Assembly (NCBI RefSeq): GCF_900637055.1
Contig: NZ_LR134338.1
Coordinates: 2,552,001-2,616,000, forward strand
DNA length: 64,000 nt
From: Brevibacillus brevis
GTDB lineage: Bacteria; Bacillota; Bacilli; Brevibacillales; Brevibacillaceae
Reading direction: 5' to 3'
Made by a program: the position numbers and the translations under genes. A model generated the notes under the pieces. That model was not told where the DNA came from, made no database searches, and worked only from the letters and a program-made list of their open reading frames with translations. Shown one piece after another: positions 1-8,171 of this stretch (its first letter is position 1; every line of letters starts with the position of its first letter).

Positions 1-230
1 CTCTTTCAGATTCTAACAAAAATAAAATCTAAATAAAAATAAAATGTTAAATAAAAATGAAATATTTATGAAATTTATACTGATATGCTAAATATGACAT
101 GATGAAGAAACATGTATCCCTGCAAGTAAGAACATGGAAGAAGGTACTATATGTATGGGAGAGAAAGTACCAAAGCAGATGGCAAGAAGATAGAAAATCA
201 TTTCTATGCGATTCATTGAGGAGGGGCTTT
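1..230. other. AT-rich leading stretch, no convincing gene
   Basis: The stretch is rich in A and T, with repeated AAATAAAAATAAAAT-like runs in the first 60 bases. A reading frame from 99 passes through it, but it has no ribosome binding site and reads as low-complexity basic sequence. I see no homology to a known protein. It probably holds the promoter region of whatever is transcribed toward 231. Confidence 0.4.
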
Positions 231-281
231 ATGGCAATGGCAGCTACACCAAAGCGTCCTAAAAGGGATGAGTTTGAATAA
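231..281 (+). CDS. Tiny ORF with strong ribosome binding site
   Basis: A 16-residue frame (MAMAATPKRPKRDEFE) starts 7 bases after a very good GAGGAGGGG site. It is basic in the middle and acidic at the end, with no hydrophobic segment. I do not recognise it. It lies in the same frame as a longer, unconvincing reading from 99, so this is the only part with a translation signal. It could be a leader peptide, a start site with the rest of the gene lost, or chance. No function is assigned. Confidence 0.25.
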   Translation: MAMAATPKRPKRDEFE

Positions 282-605
282 GAGAATTGGGGGATTCAGC
301 CCTTGGAAGCAAAAGATGACGGAGCTGAGTAAAAGAAAACGGGTCTTGTCCTTTTAGCTTCATGCTCTAAGGATCAGACCAGTTGATATCTTCTAATTAG
401 ATTTCTCTCCATTCACTTTAATTTGCGTATTCATATTCTGTTACAACTGAAAAGGGCGTAACCGCGACAACGGTAACAACAAAATTGACAACGCGCATAC
501 GTAAAGCATATAAAAATACGCACTCTAAAAATTCATGAAACACCGCGCTAAGTGCAGGTATTTCATTCCCCATACCTTGCAATAATGAAGCGTGTGATGT
601 AACAG

Positions 606-645
606 ACACCCCCTGCCCGGTACAATTCCTTGGGGGTGTTTCTTC
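606..645 (+). terminator. Rho-independent terminator-like hairpin
   Basis: An 8-bp stem (ACACCCCC with GGGGGTGT, 606-613 and 632-639) is followed by TTTC. The region between 282 and 605 shows no supported gene; a frame on the minus strand (418-609) has no ribosome binding site. The hairpin may end a transcript coming from the tiny ORF upstream. Confidence 0.45.
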
Positions 646-733
646 GGATATGTTGTTCAGAAAATTCGAAAATCAAGGTTGATTTTAGACAAACACTGAC
701 TTATGATTACTTGCAAAAACGAGGTGAAACAAA

Positions 734-1936
734 ATGAGTTCATCACGCCAAACGGGGATGTTTATTTATCCGTGGGATATAGCCGAGAGTGGTATCGAAG
801 CTGTGATGCAAACCTTGCAAACAGCCAGATGTAACACAGCGGTGGTCAATAGCAGCTACCATCAGGGGAGATTTTTTCACCCGCGAAGCAAAACGTTTCG
901 CAGGCTGCCGTTTTCAGGAGTATCGTTTACGCCTGAATGGTCGAAGTACAACCGTTTGCGACCGACCGTACACGAGCAAATCGCACAAGCAGGCATTCTT
1001 GCCAAAATGAAAGAAGCTTGTAAACAGACAGGGATGGGGTTTCATACTTGGTGGGTTGGCCTTCACAATTCTACGCTTGGTTTGGCTCATCCAGATCTTT
1101 GTGTTCAAAACATTTGGGGGGATACATACACATACGCATTATGTCCATCGCAGCCTGAGGTTCAGCACTACGCCAAGGCGCTTTTTACCGATACGCTGGA
1201 GCAGGTGAAGCCAGAGCGGATTTTGATCGAAGCGACCGCCTTTTTGCCGATGAAGCATGGCGAGCATCATGAAGTATGCCTCTTACCGTTAGGAGAATCA
1301 CTGCAATGGTTACTCTCGCTCTGTTTTTGCGGGGCATGTACGGAGCGTGCCGAATCGAAGCGAATCGATGTTGGCGCAGTCCGACAGCTTGTATCAAGGC
1401 TGGTCAATCAGATGGTGGAAGCCGATTCTATTTCGCAAGTATCCGCAGAAGCGAGAGAGATTGCCTTTTTACTGCTGGAATACCCGGAATTGTATCACTA
1501 TCAGCAATCCCGTCTGGAGATGGTAGATCAGTTATGGAGGAGCTTGAAGGAGATCGCGCAGAGTATGGGGACTGCGTTGGATGGCTTTCCGTCCTCGACA
1601 CCGTTTTTTGTGAATCAGTCTTATTGGGAAGGGGTTTCGTTGCGAAAAGCAGTGGCTACATTGGATCGTCTTGTTCCGCTCGCCTATGGAGACAGTGTCG
1701 GTGATGTGGCGTATGCGTTCCATGCAATCAAGCTTGTTGCCCCAGAAGCTGCGCTGGGGGCAGCTTTCTCCCTGCATCATAGCCAAATCCAGTCAGCAGT
1801 CGAGTTGGCAGCGAGGGTGAAAACCGCGGTGGACGCAGGTGCTCAATCGATTACCTATTACAATCTCGGACTGTTAAATAACCGCAGGCTGGACTGGATC
1901 AAACAGGCGAACCTTGCAGTTGAGGAGTGGAGATAG
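734..1936 (+). CDS. Uncharacterised glycosidase-like TIM-barrel protein
   Basis: The 400-residue protein begins after a GAGGTGAAAC ribosome site. No signal peptide is visible, so it is probably cytoplasmic. Its layout resembles hypothetical glycosyl-hydrolase-like (beta/alpha)8 proteins: an early stretch on women-barrel-type strands, then a segment near residues 125-165 (WGDTYTYALCPSQPEV, then an ILIEATAF strand) that matches the pattern 'CP-P-V ... I-E' typical of such families. A CFCGAC motif near residue 200 resembles the paired cysteines seen in the same group. I cannot name the substrate. The gene stands alone, with a terminator right after it. The family assignment is a resemblance judged by eye, not a search result. 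Confidence 0.55.
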   Translation: MSSSRQTGMFIYPWDIAESGIEAVMQTLQTARCNTAVVNSSYHQGRFFHPRSKTFRRLPFSGVSFTPEWSKYNRLRPTVHEQIAQAGILAKMKEACKQTGMGFHTWWVGLHNSTLGLAHPDLCVQNIWGDTYTYALCPSQPEVQHYAKALFTDTLEQVKPERILIEATAFLPMKHGEHHEVCLLPLGESLQWLLSLCFCGACTERAESKRIDVGAVRQLVSRLVNQMVEADSISQVSAEAREIAFLLLEYPELYHYQQSRLEMVDQLWRSLKEIAQSMGTALDGFPSSTPFFVNQSYWEGVSLRKAVATLDRLVPLAYGDSVGDVAYAFHAIKLVAPEAALGAAFSLHHSQIQSAVELAARVKTAVDAGAQSITYYNLGLLNNRRLDWIKQANLAVEEWR

Positions 1937-1972
1937 CATTTTTCATTCGCATGGCGTATGCCCACATGTAAC

Positions 1973-2003
1973 AAGACCCACGGAACTTCGCGGGTCTTTT
2001 TTT
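1973..2003 (+). terminator. Terminator of the glycosidase-like gene
   Basis: AAGACCC (1973-1979) pairs with GGGTCTT (1992-1998), followed by a run of T. It lies 36 bases after the preceding stop codon. The remaining bases to 2240 hold no supported gene and probably carry the promoter of the methyltransferase-miaA-hfq group. Confidence 0.8.
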
Positions 2004-2240
2004 CATGGGTGAAACGGATGGATTGGAAAATCATACTACAGTCCGACGCGCTTTCATAAAAAATGGTATGATTGTCATAGCGAAGAGGAAAACAGTTTGG
2101 TTCAGATTCTATTTGACCGGCAAATTAATCCTGCTTACAATAATATGATCGTTACCGTTTATGTAAAAATCGTCGAGTCGTTTTTCTTGAACAGCAGTTC
2201 TTGTCAAAAAGGGCGAAGACGTAAGGAAGGGAACAAAGGC

Positions 2241-3026
2241 GTGATTGTTACGACAGGACTTGAGCCTGGTGAAGAAACCTTGCGTCACGCAGCTGAATTG
2301 GCTAGTACGTTGGGGCTACAAGTTGTGAATCGACGCGATTTTTCATTGGGTCAAATGCGCAAGCGATATGGGGTAGAAGAAGTATTGGTGGTTTCCGCTC
2401 TCGGAGCACGTCTGGAAGTGCCGGGGAAAAAACCATTCTTTTTTCATCCGAACACATCTGCTTTTCGTATAAAGCGGCTCATGCGCGGCGATACTGATAC
2501 TATGCTTGTTGCTTGCCAAATTCAACCAGGGGATGAAGTGCTGGACGCAACCTTGGGTTTAGGTGCTGATGCTATTGTATTTTCTCATGCGACTGGGGCA
2601 AATGGGAAAGTTGTTGGCATCGAATCTGAGCGATTGCTAGCCATCTTGGTAGAAGATGGACTGCGGCACTGGTCATCCGATGCGGAAGAACTGGAGCAGG
2701 CCATGCGTCGTATTGAGGTGCGATGTGGCAACCATCTAGAAGTACTGAGAGGACTGCCTGCACGTTCCTTCGACGTCGTTTATTTCGATCCCATGTTCGA
2801 AATAACTGTACAAAGCTCGTCGGGAATTGCCGGAGTCCGTGAGCTCGCCAATCCAGATGCTCTTTCAGAGGAGGCTGTATTGGAAGCGCAGCGAGTTGCG
2901 AGAAAACGTGTGGTAATGAAAGAAGGAAAAGAAGGTAGGATGTACGAGCGCTTTGGTTTTACGCCGTTTCGCTCCCGCGGCCAGCAGGTCGTGTACAGCT
3001 ACAAAGAGATAGGTGGAGGGGAGTGA
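2241..3026 (+). CDS. Class I SAM-dependent methyltransferase, RsmJ-like (PF04445 type)
   Basis: The frame is open from 2097, but GTG at 2241 is preferred. It follows GGAAGGG and begins the family's usual N-terminus (VIVTTGLEPG), giving 261 residues. The SAM-binding loop reads LDATLGLGADA (about residues 100-110 from this start), followed by an acidic IES strand end, and the DPMF motif matches the catalytic motif of RsmJ-type 16S rRNA guanine methyltransferases. The family suggests an rRNA or nucleic acid substrate; the exact target in Bacillales is not established here. The stop codon overlaps the miaA start (GTGA), so the two are translationally coupled, and miaA is itself an RNA-modification gene. 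Confidence 0.85.
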   Translation: MIVTTGLEPGEETLRHAAELASTLGLQVVNRRDFSLGQMRKRYGVEEVLVVSALGARLEVPGKKPFFFHPNTSAFRIKRLMRGDTDTMLVACQIQPGDEVLDATLGLGADAIVFSHATGANGKVVGIESERLLAILVEDGLRHWSSDAEELEQAMRRIEVRCGNHLEVLRGLPARSFDVVYFDPMFEITVQSSSGIAGVRELANPDALSEEAVLEAQRVARKRVVMKEGKEGRMYERFGFTPFRSRGQQVVYSYKEIGGGE

Positions 3027-3982
3027 CCTTGCAACAGAGAGAAAGGCTAGTCGTGATTATTGGCCCAACAGCGGTCGGCAAAACCCAGCTTAGCTTGGAG
3101 CTGGCCGAACAGTTCGACGGTGAGATCATTTCCGGAGATTCCATGCAAGTATACCGTGGAATGGATATTGGCACCGCAAAAGCAGAACCTGAGGAGCTTG
3201 CGAGCATACCGCATCACCTCATTGATATTAAAAATCCAGACGAAGAATACTCTGTCGCGATGTTTCAGGAAAGTGCCGCAGCGTTGATTACAGACATCAA
3301 CCAACGTGGCAAACTTCCGTTTATCGTTGGCGGAACAGGTCTGTACATAGAATCGGTTACCCATCGATTTCAGTTTTCCACCACTTCTCAAGACCCTGAG
3401 CTGCGTGATCGACTGCAAAGATTGGCTGACAGCGAAGGCGTGGAAGCACTTCACGCCAGACTGGCCGATGTCGATCCGATTACAGCCAAACGCTTGCATC
3501 CCAATGATGTAAAACGGGTGATTCGCGCACTGGAGATTTATGAAAGCAGCGGGTACAAAATGTCCGACTTTCAACTGCGGGCGCAGCATTCACCCTATGA
3601 TTTGGTGATGATTGGTCTCACGATGGACCGCGCAAAGCTGTATGAACGAATCAACCACCGGGTCGAACTCATGATCGAAGCGGGACTGGTTGAAGAAGTG
3701 AGGGGGCTCTTGGATGCTGGCTACGACGCGTCACTGGTCTCCATGCAAGGTTTGGGGTACAAGGAGCTCATTCCTTATCTGTATGGAGAAATCACGCTAG
3801 AAAAAGCGGTGAACGACATACAGCAGCGAACCCGACATTTTGCCAAACGCCAGCTTTCCTGGTTCCGTCGCATGGAAGAAATTCAATGGTTTGACATGAC
3901 TGATCCGGCCGAACAGAGGAATAACGTGGAAACTATCAAGCGAATATTGGCAGGAAAGTTTCAACAATTGCCGAATATATAA
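3023..3982 (+). CDS. miaA: tRNA dimethylallyltransferase MiaA
   Basis: This enzyme transfers a dimethylallyl group to N6 of adenosine 37 in tRNAs that read codons starting with U. The P-loop GPTAVGKT lies near residues 14-21, followed by the SGDSMQVYRGMDIGTAK motif, FIVGGTGLY near 105 and SMQGLGYKELIPYL near 240, all standard for the family. The length of 319 residues is normal. The start is GTG overlapping the methyltransferase stop codon. hfq follows 29 bases downstream, the same order as in Bacillus subtilis. Confidence 0.97.
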   Translation: MTLQQRERLVVIIGPTAVGKTQLSLELAEQFDGEIISGDSMQVYRGMDIGTAKAEPEELASIPHHLIDIKNPDEEYSVAMFQESAAALITDINQRGKLPFIVGGTGLYIESVTHRFQFSTTSQDPELRDRLQRLADSEGVEALHARLADVDPITAKRLHPNDVKRVIRALEIYESSGYKMSDFQLRAQHSPYDLVMIGLTMDRAKLYERINHRVELMIEAGLVEEVRGLLDAGYDASLVSMQGLGYKELIPYLYGEITLEKAVNDIQQRTRHFAKRQLSWFRRMEEIQWFDMTDPAEQRNNVETIKRILAGKFQQLPNI

Positions 3983-4011
3983 CATACAAGTCCTTTTAGG
4001 GGGTAGTGTAC

Positions 4012-4251
4012 ATGAAACAGACGATCAACATTCAAGATACGTTCTTGAATCATTTGCGGAAAGAAAACATCGCGGTTACCATTTACCTTGTGAACGGATT
4101 TCAATTGCGCGGGTATATTAAAGCATTCGATAATTTCACGATTGTGATTGATAGCGAAGGCAAGCAACAATTAGTATACAAGCATGCGATCTCCACTTTC
4201 ACTCCGCAACGCCCTGTATCGCTCATGTCTCAGGAGAACAACCAACAGTAA
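4012..4251 (+). CDS. hfq: RNA chaperone Hfq
   Basis: Hfq forms hexameric rings that bind A-rich and U-rich RNA. The 79-residue product shows the Sm1 and Sm2 signatures: [13 protein letters not shown] at the start, VNGFQLRG, and YKHAISTF. The ATG at 4012 is chosen over the in-frame GTG at 4006 because it follows AGGGGG by 8 bases and matches the family N-terminus (MKQTINIQD). It is the last gene of the methyltransferase-miaA-hfq group; a strong terminator follows. Confidence 0.96.
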   Translation: MKQTINIQDTFLNHLRKENIAVTIYLVNGFQLRGYIKAFDNFTIVIDSEGKQQLVYKHAISTFTPQRPVSLMSQENNQQ

Positions 4252-4265
4252 GCGAAGCAACACAA

Positions 4266-4300
4266 CAGCCAGGATACATGTGATCCTGGTTCTTTTTTTA
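4266..4300 (+). terminator. hfq terminator
   Basis: CCAGGAT (4269-4275) pairs with ATCCTGG (4283-4289), followed by TTCTTTTTTT. Confidence 0.85.
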
Positions 4301-4323
4301 TTAAACGCAAAAAGCATCAATAA

Positions 4324-4357
4324 AAAGCCCTGTCGCCGTTGAAGCGAACAGGGCTTT
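4324..4357 (-). terminator. Terminator of the VOC gene
   Basis: A 10-bp stem (AAAGCCCTGT with ACAGGGCTTT) ends in a T run when read on the minus strand, just past the stop codon of the gene at 4362. Confidence 0.85.
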
Positions 4358-4361
4358 CACA

Positions 4362-4793
4362 TTAGTCCATGCAATGGTTATCTGTGTAAATTTGGAACGT
4401 GATGCCGAACTTGTCCTTCACATTGCCGTATGCTGGGCTGAAGAATGTTTCTTGCAGTGGCATAAGCACTTGACCGCCTTCTTGCAGGGCATCAAAAATC
4501 TTATGAGATTGTTCTTTATCATCGGTAGAGATGCAGATGGTCACTTGATCACCAAGCTGATGCGGTTGTCCTGGAAAGGTATCGGAAAACATCAGTTCCG
4601 TTTCACCGACGCGAATAGTAGCATGTCCGATACGATTCTTGGCTTCTTCAGGTAATGGGAACTCCGGATTTTCCGGCATTTCACCGAAGGTTTGCTTATA
4701 CAGCACTTCAGCACCTAGAGCTTGCTCGTAAAAGCTAATTGCTTCACTTGCAGTACCATTCAAAACGATGTAAGGAATCAAACGCAATGCCAT
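4362..4793 (-). CDS. VOC-superfamily protein, PhnB/glyoxalase-like
   Basis: The 143-residue protein carries one vicinal-oxygen-chelate domain of the PhnB-like type. Visible marks are the opening PYIVLNGTASEAISFYEQALGAEV, the GHATIRVGETELMFSD strand and the closing FGITFQIY segment. Members bind a metal in some cases and act in isomerase, dioxygenase or resistance reactions, but PhnB-like proteins mostly lack an assigned reaction. It is transcribed alone, with its own terminator at 4324-4357. The function is not inferred further. Confidence 0.85.
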   Translation of the reverse strand: MALRLIPYIVLNGTASEAISFYEQALGAEVLYKQTFGEMPENPEFPLPEEAKNRIGHATIRVGETELMFSDTFPGQPHQLGDQVTICISTDDKEQSHKIFDALQEGGQVLMPLQETFFSPAYGNVKDKFGITFQIYTDNHCMD

Positions 4794-4905
4794 CAGTCAA
4801 CATCTCCCTTGGTTTTCATATGACCAACTTGTCAAGCCCACTTACTATTATTACCTATAATGTGATTGTAATGCACAGAACGTATGTTTGCAAGTAGAAA
4901 AGTGA

Positions 4906-6138
4906 TCAGGAAGCTGATGAACTCCGACGAACCATGACTACGTAGCAGACAATGGCGCCGATCGTAGAAAGAGCAATAATGATCCCCATTGGTACTGCGG
5001 TATGTTCGCCGCTGATTCCCACAAGTGGGGCGACAATTCCGCCACTAATGAAGGAAAGTAGCCCCTGGAGAGCAGATGCACTTCCTGCCGCCTTGCTTTG
5101 ATTTTGCATGGCGAGGGAAAATCCTGTTGCGCCGACAATCCCTACACTAGATACGACAAAGAAAAGGGGAACGAGCACAGCAATAAGACCAGCTTGTAGG
5201 AGGATCATCGCGAGAAGGAGGATTCCGCCGACTCCCGCAATCAATATTCCAGCAATGAACAAAGAAGTTTCTTTCACTTTACCTGCAAGCTTACCTGTGA
5301 TTTGACTCGCAATAATAATGCCTACACCATTAATCGCGAAAATGAGACTAAACGTTTGTGGAGACACTTCAAATATTTTTTGAAAGACAAAGGGCGAACC
5401 GGCGATGTAAGCAAACATAGCAGCAGTCACAAGTCCCTGCGCCATGGCGTAACCCATAAAAATGCGATCCTTCAGCAAGGTACCAAAGGTCGTCAGAGTA
5501 TTGCCGATTCCCGCCTTGGAGCGGCGCTCTTGTGGCAATGTTTCTGGAAGAGCAAGCAGCACGACGAGAAACATGATCGCACCAATGAGACCGAGTACGA
5601 CAAATACACCGTGCCAGGTAGTAAATTGGAGGATTTGTCCCCCTACGATAGGTGCCGCGATCGGAGCAATCCCGTTAATGAGCATCAAGAGGGCGAAAAA
5701 CTTCGTCAGCTCTGTCCCCGCGTACAAATCCCGAACGGTAGCCCGGGCGATAACAATTCCAGCAGAACCAGCAAGACCTTGTACGAAGCGAAGCAAGACG
5801 AACGTATAAATAGAGGGAGCCACCGCACACAAAAAGGAAGAGATCGCATACAAAATGAGTCCGATAATCAAAGGGATTCTTCGACCGCGTACGTCGCTGA
5901 TCGGCCCCGCGAACAATTGACCAATGGACAGACCGAGCATGCATGCTGTCAAACTGAGTTGGGTCATGGAGGTGCTCGTCTGCAAATCATCGGCAAGCAT
6001 TGGAAGCGCAGGTAAATACATATCTAGGGATAGTGGACCAAAAGCCGAAAGTGACCCTAAAATCGCAGCCATCCACAGCCGGCGTGACTTGTTGCCGGTT
6101 AGGGACGTGGAATCAAGTTCTTTTGCTAGATTATTCAC
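4906..6138 (-). CDS. Bcr/CflA family MFS multidrug exporter
   Basis: The 410-residue membrane protein has about 12 transmembrane segments. The Bcr/CflA signature includes GPLSLDMYLPALP in the first helix, GPISDVRGRRIP in the loop after helix 2 (the MFS motif A) and RFVQGLAGSAGIVIARATVRDL in the helix 4-5 region. The family exports drugs such as bicyclomycin, chloramphenicol or sulfonamides by proton antiport. A MarR-type regulator sits 46 bases upstream on the same strand, so the two are probably one operon under MarR control. The substrate is not known. Confidence 0.92.
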   Translation of the reverse strand: MNNLAKELDSTSLTGNKSRRLWMAAILGSLSAFGPLSLDMYLPALPMLADDLQTSTSMTQLSLTACMLGLSIGQLFAGPISDVRGRRIPLIIGLILYAISSFLCAVAPSIYTFVLLRFVQGLAGSAGIVIARATVRDLYAGTELTKFFALLMLINGIAPIAAPIVGGQILQFTTWHGVFVVLGLIGAIMFLVVLLALPETLPQERRSKAGIGNTLTTFGTLLKDRIFMGYAMAQGLVTAAMFAYIAGSPFVFQKIFEVSPQTFSLIFAINGVGIIIASQITGKLAGKVKETSLFIAGILIAGVGGILLLAMILLQAGLIAVLVPLFFVVSSVGIVGATGFSLAMQNQSKAAGSASALQGLLSFISGGIVAPLVGISGEHTAVPMGIIIALSTIGAIVCYVVMVRRSSSAS

Positions 6139-6184
6139 GGTAAGTTGTCAAACCTTTCTCATTATTTTTCAGATAAGAAGCTTT

Positions 6185-6652
6185 TTACAACTCTGAAGTG
6201 GGTTGCGTATTTTGCAAGTAAAAAGCTTGGAGGTTGCTGTGCATGCGATCGAGTAAGCCACGCAATACATCCTTTTCTTCCTCTGAGAATCCGATGAAGC
6301 AATTTTCCTCAATGACGCGTAATACTTCTTTGACGTGCATGGTAGCCATCCGACCTTTGTCGGTAAGATAAACGCGGGAGATACGTTGGTCCCGTTCATC
6401 TGCTCTGCGCTCGACAAGTCCCGATTTGGCCATCCGATTAATCATGACAGTAAGCGTAGCGGGCTTTACCCCGATTTTTCGGGCCAATTCTCTCTGAATC
6501 ATTCCATCTTTTTCAATCAAGCGCATCAACAGAATCGGCTGTCCGGGATAGACGTCGTATTTTTGAATCAGAAATTCTACATTTTGCCGATGCATTTTCA
6601 TTACATGCGACGCAGAATGGGTTAATGCGGTTGCATAACTGAACTCCACCAA
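6185..6652 (-). CDS. MarR family transcriptional regulator
   Basis: The 155-residue protein has the MarR winged helix: an N-terminal dimer helix, then IQRELARKIGVKPATLTVMINRMAKSGLVERR (recognition helix, about 70-100) and the wing DERDQRISRVYLTDKG. It precedes the Bcr/CflA exporter in the same direction and most likely represses the pair until a ligand binds. An ATTAG-N4-CTAAT palindrome lies 15 bases upstream of the start codon and is a good candidate for its operator. The length is slightly above the usual 140-150 residues. Confidence 0.93.
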   Translation of the reverse strand: MVEFSYATALTHSASHVMKMHRQNVEFLIQKYDVYPGQPILLMRLIEKDGMIQRELARKIGVKPATLTVMINRMAKSGLVERRADERDQRISRVYLTDKGRMATMHVKEVLRVIEENCFIGFSEEEKDVLRGLLDRMHSNLQAFYLQNTQPTSEL

Positions 6653-6666
6653 AGTACCCCCAATTA

Positions 6667-6680
6667 ATTAGTTTGCTAAT
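6667..6680 (-). promoter_or_regulatory. Candidate MarR operator
   Basis: ATTAG-TTTG-CTAAT is an exact inverted repeat just upstream of the marR start, where an autoregulatory site would be expected. The assignment is by position and symmetry only. Confidence 0.5.
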
Positions 6681-6852
6681 GAATATTTTGTTAAAGACGT
6701 CCGTAAGTTTATGCCTTGTCCTATTATACAAAAACGATTGGTCCTCGTCATGAAAATGATTTGCATTTACGAGCTTTGGAAGGATACGCTGCATTCTTTG
6801 GAGAAGTAATGATGTCCTTGAAAATCGAATGAACAGGTTAGGTGAGATCAAG

Positions 6853-7338
6853 ATGATCCTGAATGAAAAAATAAAAGCGGCAGTCGTACAATTAACAGGG
6901 GTAGACGGAGAAGATCTCGGAATCATCTCCACAAAAGAAGCGCTTCAAATGGCAAAGGAACAGGGAGTGGATTTAGTATGTCTGTCTTTGGCTACGAGTC
7001 CGCCGCCTTGTCAGTTAGTGAATCGAACGAATTATAAGGAACAGGTCATCAAGGAAAACGCCAAAAACCGGAAAGCAGAAAAAGGCGTAAAAGTAAAAGA
7101 AATTCGTTTAAGTGCCTACATCGAAGACCATGATTACGATACGAAAAAAAGACAGGCAGAACGAATTCTTTCATCCGGGGATGCTGTGCAGTTGACTGTC
7201 AAACTGGAGAAAAAGGAAAGTCAGGAAGCCAAGCGATTAATTGAGCAGCTCATCAAAGATCTGACTCATTGCGGAAAACAGGATAAAGGGATTCAAGTAA
7301 GCGGCAAGCAGGTTGTTGCCAATCTATTGCCACTCTAA
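6853..7338 (+). CDS. Divergent translation initiation factor IF-3 paralogue
   Basis: The 161-residue product (ATG 6853 follows AGGTGA by 9 bases) aligns end to end with IF-3: ILNEKIKAAVVQL, GEDLGIISTKEALQMAKEQGVDLVCLS, the linker, VKEIRLSAYIEDHDYDTKKRQAERIL, then a C-terminal half ending in LLP. Family positions that are nearly invariant are changed. The usual MDYGKYKYE reads NRTNYKEQ, and the RFRGRE motif, important for 30S contact, reads KLEKKE. The genuine infC normally sits beside rpmI and rplT; this gene does not. I infer a specialised paralogue, perhaps acting in dormancy or stress, rather than the housekeeping factor. Confidence 0.85.
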   Translation: MILNEKIKAAVVQLTGVDGEDLGIISTKEALQMAKEQGVDLVCLSLATSPPPCQLVNRTNYKEQVIKENAKNRKAEKGVKVKEIRLSAYIEDHDYDTKKRQAERILSSGDAVQLTVKLEKKESQEAKRLIEQLIKDLTHCGKQDKGIQVSGKQVVANLLPL

Positions 7339-7359
7339 TGACGAAAAGGGAGTAAGCGC

Positions 7360-8112
7360 ATGCCTTTTACTTTTGCTCATCCGGCTATTGTACTGCCGTT
7401 ACGAAAATGCAAGTGGTTTTCGTTCTCTGCCCTTGTTTTTGGCAGTATGGCACCGGATTTTGAGTATTTCTTCCGGATGCAGCCATTCAGTGTGTACAGT
7501 CACACCATGCTCGGATTGTGGGTGGTTGATTTGCCAATCGCGATCCTATTAGCGTTTTTGTACCAGCATGTGGTGAAAAAGCCGATGCTTGCCCGGTTGC
7601 CAGGGTGGATTGGACGAGGGCTAGTCTACACCGACAATGGTAGCAGAATGCCAGCATGGCGAGCGGCAATTGTGTTTATGTACTCCGCGTTACTCGGCAG
7701 TCTGAGTCATATCGCATGGGATGCCTTTACCCATGATGGTGGACGTATGGTAGACCACTTCTTGATCTTGCAACAGACCATCTCGATCGCTCATTATAAA
7801 GTGCCTGTTTACAAGCTGCTGCAGCACGGTAGTACATTTTTCGGCGGCTTGGCCATATTGTATGTCATTGCACAAAGGGCGCGGAAAAACAGACAGATCG
7901 TTCTGAGACAAGTACCTGTCTTGGAAAAATGGTTGTTCTGGTTCGGAGTGGGGTTTTTTGGTATCGCGACGGTCTTTATTCACGCATTCCTGGTAAAAGG
8001 AATTTCACCCTTCGTCCATCCTTTGCAGCAAGTGGTCCCGTTTCTCTCAGGATCACTGCTTGGAATCGTAGTGCTCTGCTTCGCATTGGTCAGGCTCAGA
8101 TTGAAAATATAG
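7360..8112 (+). CDS. DUF4184 family membrane protein
   Basis: The 250-residue protein opens with PFTFAHPAIVLPL, the hallmark of DUF4184, and has SALVFGSMAPDFEYFF and SHIAWDAFTHDGG with conserved histidines and aspartates (SH--WD--TH) in the membrane region. About six hydrophobic segments are visible. The SH-WD-TH arrangement resembles that of membrane metal-dependent hydrolases (YdjM-type), but no activity is proven for DUF4184. It follows the IF-3 paralogue by 21 bases and may be cotranscribed. Confidence 0.88.
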   Translation: MPFTFAHPAIVLPLRKCKWFSFSALVFGSMAPDFEYFFRMQPFSVYSHTMLGLWVVDLPIAILLAFLYQHVVKKPMLARLPGWIGRGLVYTDNGSRMPAWRAAIVFMYSALLGSLSHIAWDAFTHDGGRMVDHFLILQQTISIAHYKVPVYKLLQHGSTFFGGLAILYVIAQRARKNRQIVLRQVPVLEKWLFWFGVGFFGIATVFIHAFLVKGISPFVHPLQQVVPFLSGSLLGIVVLCFALVRLRLKI

Positions 8113-8139
8113 GGCAGGTTTACCTCGGTAATAGAATAC

Positions 8140-8164
8140 AAAATCCCTCAATATGAGGGATTTT
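8140..8164. terminator. Bidirectional terminator between DUF4184 and spoVK
   Basis: AAAATCCCTC (8140-8149) and GAGGGATTTT (8155-8164) form a 10-bp stem with A and T runs on either side, so it can serve both converging genes. Confidence 0.8.
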
Positions 8165-8171
8165 ATTGTTT

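Noticed and set aside
418..609. 63-residue minus-strand frame
   Set aside because: No ribosome site before its GTG, irregular composition, and it overlaps a terminator-like hairpin.
5302..6015. Long plus-strand frame (237 codons) across the MFS gene
   Set aside because: It is antisense to a clear Bcr/CflA transporter and its product is low-complexity polar sequence.
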